A stretch of 64,000 bases of DNA from Streptomyces sp. NRRL S-646 (lineage in GTDB: Bacteria; Actinomycetota; Actinomycetes; Streptomycetales; Streptomycetaceae). The position numbers and the translations under genes were made by a program. Shown here piece after piece: positions 8,042 to 16,637 of this stretch. Position 1 is the first letter of the stretch. Every line of letters begins with the position of its first letter. Location of the stretch: positions 1 to 64,000 of the forward strand of contig NZ_JODC01000032.1 in NCBI RefSeq assembly GCF_000720765.1, given 5' to 3'. The notes under the pieces are model-generated. The model saw nothing but the letters and a program-made list of their open reading frames with translations. It did no database searches and was not told the origin of the DNA.

Positions 8042-9424
8042 GTGTTCTTCGTCGACACGATCGAAGTGGCCGGCCTCGGCAACCGGAGCTATCTGGCGGG
8101 CGGCAGGCTCACGGCCGTCGCGGTGGATCCGCCGCGCGACATCGACCAGATGATCGCGGCGGCGGCGCGGCGGGGGGTGCGGATATCGCATGTGGTCGAG
8201 ACCCACGTGCACAACGACTACGTCACCGGCGGCCTGGAGCTGGCCCGCCTCACGGGCGCCGCCTATCTCGTCCCGGCCGGCGCCACGGTCGCCTTCGAGC
8301 GGGTGCCCGTCGACGACGGGGACCGCACGGAGGTGGACACCGACGACGGGCTGGTTCTGCGCGCGTTGGCGACGCCCGGCCACACCCCGCACCACACCTC
8401 CTACGTACTGGAGGAGGACGGCACGGCGGTTGCGGTGTTCACCGGCGGCTCGCTGCTCATCGGCACGGTCGGACGGCCCGACCTGGTCGAACCGCGGCTG
8501 ACCGAGCGCCTCGCCCGCGCCCAGCACGCCTCCGCCCGCCGCCTCGCGGCCGAACTGCCCGACGAGACCCCGGTGCTGCCCACCCACGGCTTCGGCAGCT
8601 TCTGCTCCTCGGCCCGGGCGGAGGCCGGGGACACGACCATCGGCAAGGAGAAGGCGTCCAACGAGGCGCTCACCCGCGATGTGGACACCTTCGTCGCCGA
8701 CCTGCTGGCCGGCCTGGACGATGTCCCCGCCTACTACGTGCACATGGGCCCCGCCAATGCCGCGGGACCCGCGCCCCTCGACCTCACCCCGCCCGCCGTC
8801 GCCGACGCCGACGAGATCGCTGCCCGGCTCGCGGCGGGGGAGTGGGTGGTGGACCTGCGCAACCGAGTGGCCTTCGCCGAAGGGCATGTCGCCGGCTCCG
8901 TCAACTTCGAGGCCGAGGGGCAGCTCGCCACCTATCTGGCGTGGCTGATCCCTTGGGGCAGGCCGCTGACCCTGCTGGCCGAGTCGGCCGGACAACTCCT
9001 CGCCGCACAGCGCGAGTTGGCCCGGGTGGGCATCGACCGCCCGGCCGCCGCGGCGACCGGTGATCCGTCCGGATGGGTGCGCGCGGACGAGACCCCGGTG
9101 TCCTTCCCGCGCGCGAAGTTCGCCGACCTCGCGGACCGCCGGCGCGGAGGGCACGGCCGCGTGGTGGTGCTCGACGTCCGGCGGGAGAGCGAACGCACCG
9201 GCGGCTGGGTGGAGGGAGCCGTCCACATCCCCGTCCATGACCTGCACCGACGGCTCGGCGAGGTCCCCGATGGCCAGGTGTGGGTGCACTGCGCCGGCGG
9301 TATGCGCGCCGCCATCGCGGCATCCCTGCTGCATGCCGCCGGCCGGGACGTCGTCGCCGTCGACGACGCCTTCGACGCCGCAGAGAAGGCCGGACTGACC
9401 GTGAGGAGCGGACCGTGTCGTTGA
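8042..9424 (+). CDS. ETHE1-like metallo-beta-lactamase-fold protein with two rhodanese domains
   Basis: A 460-residue protein laid out like the persulfide-handling enzyme CstB: metallo-hydrolase domain (about 1-245), an inactive rhodanese-like domain (about 253-345) and an active rhodanese (about 355-460, Cys417 in WVHCAGGMRAA). The metal motif is THVHNDY (His55, His57, Asp59), followed by His114 in GHTPHHTS. The residue that aligns with the ETHE1 iron ligand Asp in FTGD is Gly136 here (FTGGSLL). The GTG start at 8042 follows GGAAGGGAG. Its role is presumably oxidation or sulfur transfer from low-molecular-weight persulfides, which in this genus would be mycothiol persulfide. It begins an operon under the two upstream operators. 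Confidence 0.88.
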   Translation: MFFVDTIEVAGLGNRSYLAGGRLTAVAVDPPRDIDQMIAAAARRGVRISHVVETHVHNDYVTGGLELARLTGAAYLVPAGATVAFERVPVDDGDRTEVDTDDGLVLRALATPGHTPHHTSYVLEEDGTAVAVFTGGSLLIGTVGRPDLVEPRLTERLARAQHASARRLAAELPDETPVLPTHGFGSFCSSARAEAGDTTIGKEKASNEALTRDVDTFVADLLAGLDDVPAYYVHMGPANAAGPAPLDLTPPAVADADEIAARLAAGEWVVDLRNRVAFAEGHVAGSVNFEAEGQLATYLAWLIPWGRPLTLLAESAGQLLAAQRELARVGIDRPAAAATGDPSGWVRADETPVSFPRAKFADLADRRRGGHGRVVVLDVRRESERTGGWVEGAVHIPVHDLHRRLGEVPDGQVWVHCAGGMRAAIAASLLHAAGRDVVAVDDAFDAAEKAGLTVRSGPCR

Positions 9425-9801
9425 ACCTGGTCAGGCGCGGGCCCGGTCGGGTCGATGCGCGGCGCGCCGCGGAGTGCACCGGACACCTGGACGGTGTCCC
9501 GGCGGAGCGCGACGCCGTACTGCTGGACGTCCGTGAGTCGTACGAGTGGCAGGCGGGCCATGCCCCGGGCGCGGTTCACGTCCCCCTGTCCGCGCTGGCG
9601 GCCGGTGCGGCACTGCCCGAACGGGTGGCGGGCCGGCCCCTGGTGGTCATCTGCCGCTCGGGCAACCGGTCCCGGCAGGCGGCCGAACTCCTGGCCGCAC
9701 GCGGCGCCGACGCCGTGGACGTCATCGGCGGGATGCTCGACTGGGCCGGGCTGGGGCTGCCCATGGTGGACCGGCGGGGCGAGAGCGGAACGGTGACGTG
9801 A
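9415..9801 (+). CDS. Single-domain rhodanese (sulfurtransferase)
   Basis: A 128-residue rhodanese with the active loop VVICRSGNRSRQAA, whose Cys would carry a persulfide. The N-terminal half has LLDVRESYEWQAGHAPGAVH. The GTG at 9415 follows GAGGAG and overlaps the end of the previous gene by ten bases; its own stop overlaps the next GTG. The tight spacing indicates one sulfur-handling operon in which this protein could move sulfane sulfur between the metallo-hydrolase and an acceptor such as sulfite or thiol. Confidence 0.9.
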   Translation: MSLNLVRRGPGRVDARRAAECTGHLDGVPAERDAVLLDVRESYEWQAGHAPGAVHVPLSALAAGAALPERVAGRPLVVICRSGNRSRQAAELLAARGADAVDVIGGMLDWAGLGLPMVDRRGESGTVT

Positions 9802-10547
9802 GCGTTCTCGTACTCGCCCTGGTGTCCGGTGCCGTCATCGGTGTGGCGCTGGGCGCGCTCGGGGGAGGCGGCAGCGTGCTGGCCGTCCCCGCCCTGATCT
9901 ACCTGCTCGGTTTCACCCCGGTCGCGGCCACCACCGCCAGCCTGGTCATCGTGGCCGTCACCACGGCCACCGCGCTGCCCGCGCACGCCCGGGAGGGGCA
10001 TGTCCGCTGGCGCACGGGACTGCTGTTCGCGGCCGCCGGCATCGGGCCCGCCATGCTCGGCGGGCTCGTGGCGGCACGGTTGCCGGCCGCCGGTCTCACC
10101 GCGGCCTTCGCCCTGGTGGCGCTGGTCGCCGCGGTGCGCATGCTGCGCCCGCGACCCGGCACGCCCGACGCCGTCCGTGCGGTCCGGCCCGGCCGGGCGG
10201 CCGCGGCGGGGGCCGGGCTCGGGGCGGTCACCGGAGTCCTCGGGGTTGGCGGCGGCTTCCTCGCCGTACCGGCCCTGGTGGGTGTCCTCGGGCTGCGCAT
10301 GCGGGCGGCGGTGGGGACGAGCCTGCTGGTCATCACCCTCAACTCGGTCGCCGCCCTCGCGCTGCGCGCGGGCACCGCCGACGGACTGGACTGGGCGGTC
10401 ATCGGACCGTTCGCCGGGGCCGCGGTTCTCGGCGCCTGGGACGGCAAACGCCTCGCCGAGAAGCTCTCGGGGCAGGCGCTTCAGCGGATCTTCGCCCTGG
10501 TGCTGCTGGGGGTGGCCGGCTTCATGCTGATCGGCTCGGCCGTGTGA
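9798..10547 (+). CDS. TauE/SafE-family membrane exporter
   Basis: A 249-residue integral membrane protein with about eight hydrophobic segments and the two family repeats, each with a glycine-rich turn (GALGGGGSVLAVPALIYLLG and GVLGVGGGFLAVPALVGVLG). TauE/SafE proteins export sulfite, sulfoacetate or related anions. It starts at GTG 9798 overlapping the rhodanese stop, so its likely cargo is sulfite or thiosulfate made by the preceding enzymes. Confidence 0.9.
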   Translation: MSVLVLALVSGAVIGVALGALGGGGSVLAVPALIYLLGFTPVAATTASLVIVAVTTATALPAHAREGHVRWRTGLLFAAAGIGPAMLGGLVAARLPAAGLTAAFALVALVAAVRMLRPRPGTPDAVRAVRPGRAAAAGAGLGAVTGVLGVGGGFLAVPALVGVLGLRMRAAVGTSLLVITLNSVAALALRAGTADGLDWAVIGPFAGAAVLGAWDGKRLAEKLSGQALQRIFALVLLGVAGFMLIGSAV

Positions 10548-10571
10548 CGGCCGCCGACGCGTGCGGCCTCC

Positions 10572-10955
<384 letters not shown>

Positions 10956-10966
10956 TCACAACTGCC

Positions 10967-11554
10967 GTGACTGCTTCCCCTCTTCCCTCCGCCCTCGCCA
11001 CCCACCAGGTCCATGGCCTGCTCCACCAGCTGACGGTCATCGATGTGCGCACCCCCGGTGAGTACGCCTCCGGGCATCTGCCCGGCGCACTCAACATTCC
11101 CCTGGACCAGATCCGCCGCGCCCTGCCCGACATCCGCCAGGCCACCGATCGCGGCGACGTCCTGATCGTGTGTGCCTCCGGGACCCGCTCGCAGAACGCC
11201 TGCAAGCTCCTTGCCGAGCAGGGCATCCCGTCGGCGACGCTGACCGGCGGCACCGGCGCCTGGGCCGCCGCAGGACACGACCTGCACCGGCCGGCGGCCC
11301 ACACGGGGCGGGCCGCCTGGGGCATGGAGCGCCAGGTGCGTTTCACCGCGGGCACGGTGGTACTCCTGGGGCTGGCACTCGGCCTCCTCGTGCACCCGGC
11401 CTTCCAGCTCGTCTCGGCGGCGATAGCGGGCGGCCTGGTCTTCTCCGCGGTCACCGACACCTGCGGCATGGCGGCCCTGCTCGGCAGGCTCCCGCACAAC
11501 CGGCCCCGCCCGTCCGACCTCGACGCCACGCTGGCGGCGCTCCGCAGCGGCTGA
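10967..11554 (+). CDS. Membrane-anchored rhodanese with DUF2892-like tail
   Basis: A 195-residue protein: rhodanese domain at about 10-110 with the loop LIVCASGTRSQNACKLL (catalytic Cys), then a tail with two hydrophobic helices (TAGTVVLLGLALGLLV and LVSAAIAGGLVFSAVTDTC) like DUF2892/YgaP. YgaP-type proteins are membrane sulfurtransferases linked to sulfide or thiocyanate handling. The start is GTG 10967 with AAAGGA upstream. Expression should follow the palindrome at 10880, shared with the CstR-like repressor. Confidence 0.9.
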   Translation: MTASPLPSALATHQVHGLLHQLTVIDVRTPGEYASGHLPGALNIPLDQIRRALPDIRQATDRGDVLIVCASGTRSQNACKLLAEQGIPSATLTGGTGAWAAAGHDLHRPAAHTGRAAWGMERQVRFTAGTVVLLGLALGLLVHPAFQLVSAAIAGGLVFSAVTDTCGMAALLGRLPHNRPRPSDLDATLAALRSG

Positions 11555-11655
11555 CATCCCGAGGACGAGCCCGTTCCCTCGGTGCTGCCGGTCTCCGGGC
11601 GCCAGGCCCCCGGAGACCGGAACCGCTCCGCTAGGCTGACAGTGGAGGTGGTCAA

Positions 11656-12867
11656 GTGGCCGAAAACGCAAGGGAGTTGGCCGATTCATCGGAATCCACG
11701 ACCGTCGTCGTGATCGGCGCGGGCCCGGCCGGTCTGACGGTCGCCAACCTGCTGCGACGCAGCGGCATCGACTGCATCGTCCTGGAACGCCGCAGCCGCG
11801 AGTACGTGGCGCAGCGCCAGCGGGCCGGCATCGTCGAAACCCGCGCCGTGCGGATGTTCGACTCCTGGGGGCTGGTCGACCGCGTCCTTGGCGGCATCCC
11901 GTACGACGGCATCCTGGAGCTCCGGGTGGACGGCGAAAGCCACCTGGTCTCCGACAACGACGGCTCCGAAGGCCCCCGAGCCCGCCTGTGCCCCCAGCAG
12001 GTACTGGTCCAGAAGCTGACCGCCGCATACCTCGCCGACGGCGGCGATCTGCGCTTCGAGGCCGCCGACGTCTCCCTGCACGACCTGACCGGCGACCGCC
12101 CGGCCGTCCGCTACCGCGCCGCCGACGGCACCCTCCGCACCATCACCTGCGCGTTCGTGGCCGGCTGCGACGGCGACCACGGCATCAGCCGCACCGCCGT
12201 CCCGGAAGGTGCCCTCACCGCGTACGCGATCGACCACGGCATTGGCTGGCTCACCGTCCTCGCCGACACCCCGCCCCCGGCCCACCCGCTCCTCGCCGTC
12301 AGCCCGCAGGGCTTCGCCGCCCACTTCCCCCGCGGCCCGCACACCAGCCGCTACTACGTCCAGTGCCCGCCCGACGACCAACCCGACGCCTGGCCCGACA
12401 CCCGCGTCTGGGAAGCCCTGCGCACCCGGCTCGCCGACCCCGACCTCACCGCCGGCCCGATCACCGACCGCGAGATCTTCCGCCTCCGCAGCCTCGTCCA
12501 CGACCCCATGCAGTACGGCCGCCTCCATCTCGTCGGCGACGCCGCCCACATCGTCTCGCCCATGGGCGGCAAGGGCATGAACCTCGCCCTCTACGACGCC
12601 GACGTCTTCGCCCGAGCCGTCCGGGACTCCGTCCGCGACCACGACGACACCGCCCTGCGCAGCTACTCGCAGCGCTGTCTGCGCCGCGTCTGGAACGACC
12701 AGGAGTTCTCCCACTGGCTCACCCGCACCCTCCACGACGCCGGCGACGACACCGCCTTGGGCCCCTTCCACCGCAACCTGGCCCGCGCCCGCCTCGACCG
12801 CCTCCTCACCTCACCCACGGCGGCCCGCGCCTTTGCGGAGCTGATGACGGGGCTGGACCTGGCTTAG
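11656..12867 (+). CDS. pobA: 4-hydroxybenzoate 3-monooxygenase (PobA family flavoprotein)
   Basis: A 403-residue class A flavin monooxygenase that would convert 4-hydroxybenzoate to protocatechuate with NAD(P)H and oxygen. Seen are the FAD Rossmann motif VIGAGPAGLTVANLL, the PobA signature QRQRAGIVE, the DG motif VAGCDGDHGISR, the RYYVQCPP segment, and GDAAHIVSPMGGKGMNLA that closes the FAD site. The GTG start at 11656 follows GGAGG. The second half is extremely C-rich at third positions. No protocatechuate ring-cleavage genes or PobR lie next to it, so it stands alone. Confidence 0.88.
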   Translation: MAENARELADSSESTTVVVIGAGPAGLTVANLLRRSGIDCIVLERRSREYVAQRQRAGIVETRAVRMFDSWGLVDRVLGGIPYDGILELRVDGESHLVSDNDGSEGPRARLCPQQVLVQKLTAAYLADGGDLRFEAADVSLHDLTGDRPAVRYRAADGTLRTITCAFVAGCDGDHGISRTAVPEGALTAYAIDHGIGWLTVLADTPPPAHPLLAVSPQGFAAHFPRGPHTSRYYVQCPPDDQPDAWPDTRVWEALRTRLADPDLTAGPITDREIFRLRSLVHDPMQYGRLHLVGDAAHIVSPMGGKGMNLALYDADVFARAVRDSVRDHDDTALRSYSQRCLRRVWNDQEFSHWLTRTLHDAGDDTALGPFHRNLARARLDRLLTSPTAARAFAELMTGLDLA

Positions 12868-12878
12868 GGCCGGCCTGG

Positions 12879-13019
12879 GGCCTGTCCGACGGGTCAGGCC
12901 CTGCTCGCCAGGCTTCTGGGCGCCCTGGACACCGGCGCCGCGCTCTGGAGGCGCTCGTGCACCGGTGGGGCGCCGAGCACTCCCCGGGGAGGGTGCGCTC
13001 GCGACCCGTCGGACAGGCC
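12879..13019. repeat. 17-bp inverted repeat bracketing a 107-bp spacer
   Basis: GGCCTGTCCGACGGGTC (12879-12895) is repeated exactly in reverse complement at 13003-13019. The spacer shows no convincing gene. The layout is compatible with a small non-autonomous element or a long-loop hairpin; no target-site duplication was identified. Confidence 0.5.
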
Positions 13020-13098
13020 AGGCCTGGTGAGCGCCGGCCTCGGCGGCCGCTCGATATCGGATCGCGTCGGACGACTGCGAACTGGCACGCTGCTTCCC

Positions 13099-13641
13099 AT
13101 GGATCACGCGGAGGTGCTGCTCATCGGAGGACGGGCCGGAGTCGGCAAGACGACGGTCGGGTGGGAGGTGTCGGCGCTGCTGCGGGCCGCGGCGGTTGCC
13201 CACGCGATCATCGACGGTGACTTCATGGGGCAGGTGCACCCGGCCCCGGAAGGCGATCCGCATCGCGCCGAGATCACCGAGAGCAATCTGACCGCGGTAT
13301 GGGCGAACTTCGCCCGGCGCGGCTGTCGCCGGCTGATCTACACGAACACGACGAGTGTGCTTCCTGAGGCGGCGGGCATGTTCGAGCGCGCCATGGGGGC
13401 CGAGGTACGGGCCGTACGGGTCCTGCTCACCGCCTCCGACGCCACCGCCCGAGAGCGGCTGGTCCGCCGGGAACTCGGCTCGGAGCTGGAACAGGAACTG
13501 GAGGGCAGCGCCCGCAAGGCCCGGATCCTGGACCGGCGGGCCCCGGCGGAGGCGGTGCGTGTCATGACGGACGGACGCACCGTCGGGGACATCGCGCGCG
13601 AGGTCGTCGCCCTCACCGGCTGGGCAGGGCAACGGAGTTGA
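13099..13641 (+). CDS. P-loop ATP-binding protein (small kinase-like)
   Basis: A 180-residue protein starting MDHAEVLLIGGRAGVGKTTV, with a clear Walker A at about residues 9-18 and a second motif IIDGDFMGQVHP resembling the nucleotide-kinase substrate region. Later it has RLIYTNTTSV and an arginine-rich lid (ARERLVRRELGSELEQE). It belongs to the broad AAA_33/adenylylsulfate-kinase-like group of unknown substrate. ATG 13099 is preferred to an upstream ATG at 13027 because similarity to P-loop kinases begins there. Confidence 0.7.
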   Translation: MDHAEVLLIGGRAGVGKTTVGWEVSALLRAAAVAHAIIDGDFMGQVHPAPEGDPHRAEITESNLTAVWANFARRGCRRLIYTNTTSVLPEAAGMFERAMGAEVRAVRVLLTASDATARERLVRRELGSELEQELEGSARKARILDRRAPAEAVRVMTDGRTVGDIAREVVALTGWAGQRS

Positions 13642-13693
13642 CCCCGTCCCCGGAGCGCCCACAACCGTCGAGCCGCGCCGTAGGGTGGCGCCC

Positions 13694-14211
13694 ATGAGCA
13701 TCGACGGTGTTGCGCTGCGTCCGGTGGCCGAGCCCGACCTGCCTGTCATGGAACGCTTCCTCATCGATCCGGAGACCGTTGTGCCCTTCCAGTGGTGGGC
13801 TGGTCGGACACCGGGCGCTGGCGGCGCCAGTGGGCGGAGAACGGTCTGCTCGGCGACGACGGAGGGCATCTGATGGTGGTGCGCGGCACGGAGCGGCTGG
13901 GGTTCGTCGCCTGGCGGCAGGTCAGGCCCACCCGGACCACCACCTACTGGAACATGGGCATCAACCTGCTGCCGGAGGCCCGCGGACAGGGCGTCGGAAC
14001 CGAAGCGCAACGGCAGTTGGTCCACTACCTCTTCGCGAACACAACGGTCGTACGCATCGAGGCGGACACCGAAGCGGGCAACATCCCCGAACAACGCGCC
14101 CTGGAAAAGGTCGGATTCACCCGCGAGGGCGTCCTGCGCAGCATCGCCTTCCGCGACGGACAGTGGCGTGACGGCGTGCGCTACAGCATCCTGCGGGGCG
14201 AGCCGGCCTGA
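13694..14211 (+). pseudogene. GNAT N-acetyltransferase with a one-base frameshift
   Basis: Two overlapping frames together make a full-length GNAT enzyme of the RimJ/RimL type. The first frame (from ATG 13694) gives MSIDGVALRPVAEPDLPVME to PFQWW; the second continues GWSDTGRWRRQWAENGLLGD, then the acetyl-CoA loop EARGQGVGTEAQRQLV and EKVGFTREGVLRS. Reading passes cleanly from one to the other only if one G is added to the GGG run at 13797-13799. This is either a real disabling deletion or a sequencing error in a G run. With the base restored the protein would be 172 residues. Confidence 0.85.
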
Positions 14212-14243
14212 GCACCCGGCTCAAGGCAGGCAGAAAAAACAAA

Positions 14244-14269
14244 GGCAAGGAGGTCACTCACTCCTTGCC
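14244..14269 (-). terminator. Intrinsic terminator facing leftwards
   Basis: GGCAAGGAG and CTCCTTGCC form a 9-bp stem with an 8-nt loop. The T-rich run (TTTGTTTTTT) follows the stem on the minus strand, so the strong orientation is leftwards, although both flanking genes read rightwards. Confidence 0.65.
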
Positions 14270-14292
14270 ACTCTCAACTTATAGCGCACTGG

Positions 14293-14312
14293 GGGGCTTG
14301 CGGCAAGGCCCC
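14293..14312. promoter_or_regulatory. Rifamycin-associated element (RAE) upstream of helR
   Basis: GGGGCTTGCGGCAAGGCCCC, an imperfect inverted repeat, lies 60 bp before the helR start. It matches the known rifamycin-associated element that makes rif-responsive genes of actinomycetes inducible by rifamycins. Confidence 0.88.
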
Positions 14313-14371
14313 GGTCGTGCCGCACAATCGCACGCCGAGGCCACAAGCTGCGGAAATGGGAGTTTCACGAA

Positions 14372-16561
14372 GTGCATGTTCTGTCTGGCGACATGACCCC
14401 TCCGACCACCCGTGCGTTCGACCTGCCCGACCGGCTCGCCCACAAGGCCGCCCCGACCCTGATCGCCGGCGACGAACAGCACTTCGCGGCGATCGCGGAG
14501 AGCCTCGAGCAGACGATCGCCGAACTGTCCGCCCGTCTCGACGCCGAGCTCAAGGAACCCGGCGGCATCGGCCGGCAGGCGATGGACCGGGACATCGAGG
14601 TGCACCGGCTGACCGGTCGCCTGCGCGCCCTGCGTCGCTTCGGCCTGGACCTGTGTCTCGGACACATCGTCGGCGCGGACGACCCCGAGCCGGTCTACAT
14701 CGGACGACTCGGCCTCACCGACAGTACAGGTCGTCGACTGCTGCTCGACTGGCGCTCTCCCGCGGCCGAGCCGTTCTTCGCCGCGACCCACGCCAACCCG
14801 ATGGGGCTGGCCAGCCGCCGCAGGTATCGCTGGACCCGCGGCCGTATCAGCGACTACTGGGACGAGGTGTTCACCGCCGACGGGCTCGAAGGGCGCGCCG
14901 CGCTCGACGACCAGTCCGCGTTCATCGCCAGCCTGGGCAGCAACCGTTCGTCCCGCATGCGGGACGTGCTCGCCACCATCCAGGCCGACCAGGACGCCAT
15001 CATCCGGGCGGGATCCCGCGGCGCTCTCGTCGTCGACGGCGGTCCCGGCACGGGCAAGACCGTCGTCGCTCTGCACCGTTCCGCCCACCTCCTCTACTCC
15101 GACCCCCGCCTCGGTCACCGTCGGGGCGGCGTGCTGTTCGTCGGTCCGCACCGGCCCTACCTGGACTATGTCGCCGACGTCCTGCCGAGCCTCGGCGAGG
15201 AGGGCGTGCAGACCTGCATCCTGCGGGACCTCGTCGAGGAGGGAGCCGACGCGGGCGTCGAGACCGACCCCGACGTGGCCCGTCTGAAGTCGTCCGCGGA
15301 GATGGTGAAGGCAGTCGAGAAAGCCGTCCGGTTCTACGAGGAGCCGCCCGCCGAAGGGATGACGGTCACCGTCGACTGGACCGACATCCGGCTGACAGCC
15401 GCCGACTGGGCCGAGGCGTTCGACGCGCCGGAACCCGGCACCCCGCACAACGAGGCGCGTGATCAGATCTGGGAGAAGCTGGTCACGATCCTTCAGGACA
15501 GATACGACGGCGACGACCTGCCGCCGAAGCAGTTCCGCAGGGCGCTGCGCCAGGACAAGGAGCTGGTGGGGACCCTCAACCGGGCATGGCCGCTGCTCGA
15601 AGCGGCCGACCTGGTCTCAGACCTGTGGTCGGTGCCCGCCTATCTGCGGATGTGCGCGCCCTGGCTGAGTCGCGAGGACGTCCGCAAGCTGCAGCGGGCG
15701 GATGCCCAGGCCTGGACGGTGTCCGATCTGCCGCTCCTGGACGCCGCTCGGCAGCGGCTCGGCGATCCGGAGACGGCCCTGCGCAAGCGCCGGCATGCGG
15801 CCGTCATCGCGGCCCAGCGCGAACGCATGGCGCAGGTCGTGGACAACCTCATCGACGCGGTGGCCGATTCCGGTGCCGACGGTGATGACGGCGAGGGCCT
15901 GGTGAGGATGTTGCGCGGCCAGGACGCGAAGGTCAGCCTGGTCGACGAAGCAGAACTGACCCCCGTCGAACCGGATCTGCTCGCCGGCCCGTTCGCGCAC
16001 ATCGTCGTGGACGAGGCCCAGGAACTGACCGACGCGGAATGGCAGATGCTGCTGCTGCGCTGCCCGTCCCGGAGCTTCACCATCGTCGGTGACCGCGCTC
16101 AGGCCAGGCACGGGTTCACGGAGTCGTGGCAGGAACGGCTCGAACGGATCGGGCTGGACCGGGTCGGTGTGGCCTCCCTGAGCATCAACTACCGCACGCC
16201 GGAAGAGGTCATGACGGAGGCCGAGCCGGTCATCCGGGCGGTACTCCCGGACGCCAACGTGCCGACCTCCATCCGCAGCAGTGGCATCCCTGTCGTACAC
16301 GGCTCCGTCGCGGAGCTGGACACCATCCTGGACACCTGGCTCGCCGCGCATGCCAAGGGGATCGCCTGCGTCATCGGCGATCCCACCTTCCCGGCCACGT
16401 CCCGGGTCCGGTCGCTGACCCCGGAACTGTCGAAGGGGCTCGAGTTCGACCTGGTCGTCCTCGTCGACCCGGAGGCCTTCGGCACCGACGTCGAAGGAGC
16501 GGTCGACCGTTACGTCGCCATGACGCGGGCGACGCAGCAACTCGTCATCCTCACAAGCTGA
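14372..16561 (+). CDS. helR: RNA polymerase-recycling motor ATPase HelR
   Basis: A 729-residue HelD-like superfamily 1 helicase-fold ATPase. Family knowledge: HelR displaces rifamycin from RNA polymerase and frees stalled complexes. The N-terminus forms a coiled coil (about 35-90), the Walker A is DGGPGTGKTVVAL (about 222-234), the Walker B HIVVDEAQELTDAEW, and later motifs are VGDRAQARHGF, SLSINYRTPEEV, SKGLEFDLVVLV and YVAMTRATQQL. The GTG at 14372 follows GGGAG. The RAE palindrome immediately upstream is the expected rifamycin-inducible control element and strongly supports HelR over other HelD paralogues. Confidence 0.93.
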   Translation: MHVLSGDMTPPTTRAFDLPDRLAHKAAPTLIAGDEQHFAAIAESLEQTIAELSARLDAELKEPGGIGRQAMDRDIEVHRLTGRLRALRRFGLDLCLGHIVGADDPEPVYIGRLGLTDSTGRRLLLDWRSPAAEPFFAATHANPMGLASRRRYRWTRGRISDYWDEVFTADGLEGRAALDDQSAFIASLGSNRSSRMRDVLATIQADQDAIIRAGSRGALVVDGGPGTGKTVVALHRSAHLLYSDPRLGHRRGGVLFVGPHRPYLDYVADVLPSLGEEGVQTCILRDLVEEGADAGVETDPDVARLKSSAEMVKAVEKAVRFYEEPPAEGMTVTVDWTDIRLTAADWAEAFDAPEPGTPHNEARDQIWEKLVTILQDRYDGDDLPPKQFRRALRQDKELVGTLNRAWPLLEAADLVSDLWSVPAYLRMCAPWLSREDVRKLQRADAQAWTVSDLPLLDAARQRLGDPETALRKRRHAAVIAAQRERMAQVVDNLIDAVADSGADGDDGEGLVRMLRGQDAKVSLVDEAELTPVEPDLLAGPFAHIVVDEAQELTDAEWQMLLLRCPSRSFTIVGDRAQARHGFTESWQERLERIGLDRVGVASLSINYRTPEEVMTEAEPVIRAVLPDANVPTSIRSSGIPVVHGSVAELDTILDTWLAAHAKGIACVIGDPTFPATSRVRSLTPELSKGLEFDLVVLVDPEAFGTDVEGAVDRYVAMTRATQQLVILTS

Positions 16562-16595
16562 AAACCTTTGACGGGCCGTCGGCGATCCATAGTAG

Positions 16596-16610
16596 GTTCC
16601 CTTTAGGAAC
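16596..16610. promoter_or_regulatory. Inverted repeat before the methyltransferase gene
   Basis: GTTCC-CTTTA-GGAAC lies 28 bp upstream of the start codon, within an otherwise A/T-richer leader. It is a plausible repressor site; the cognate regulator is not in view. Confidence 0.5.
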
Positions 16611-16637
16611 TCAGTGCATATCGAGGGGGAACCTGCC

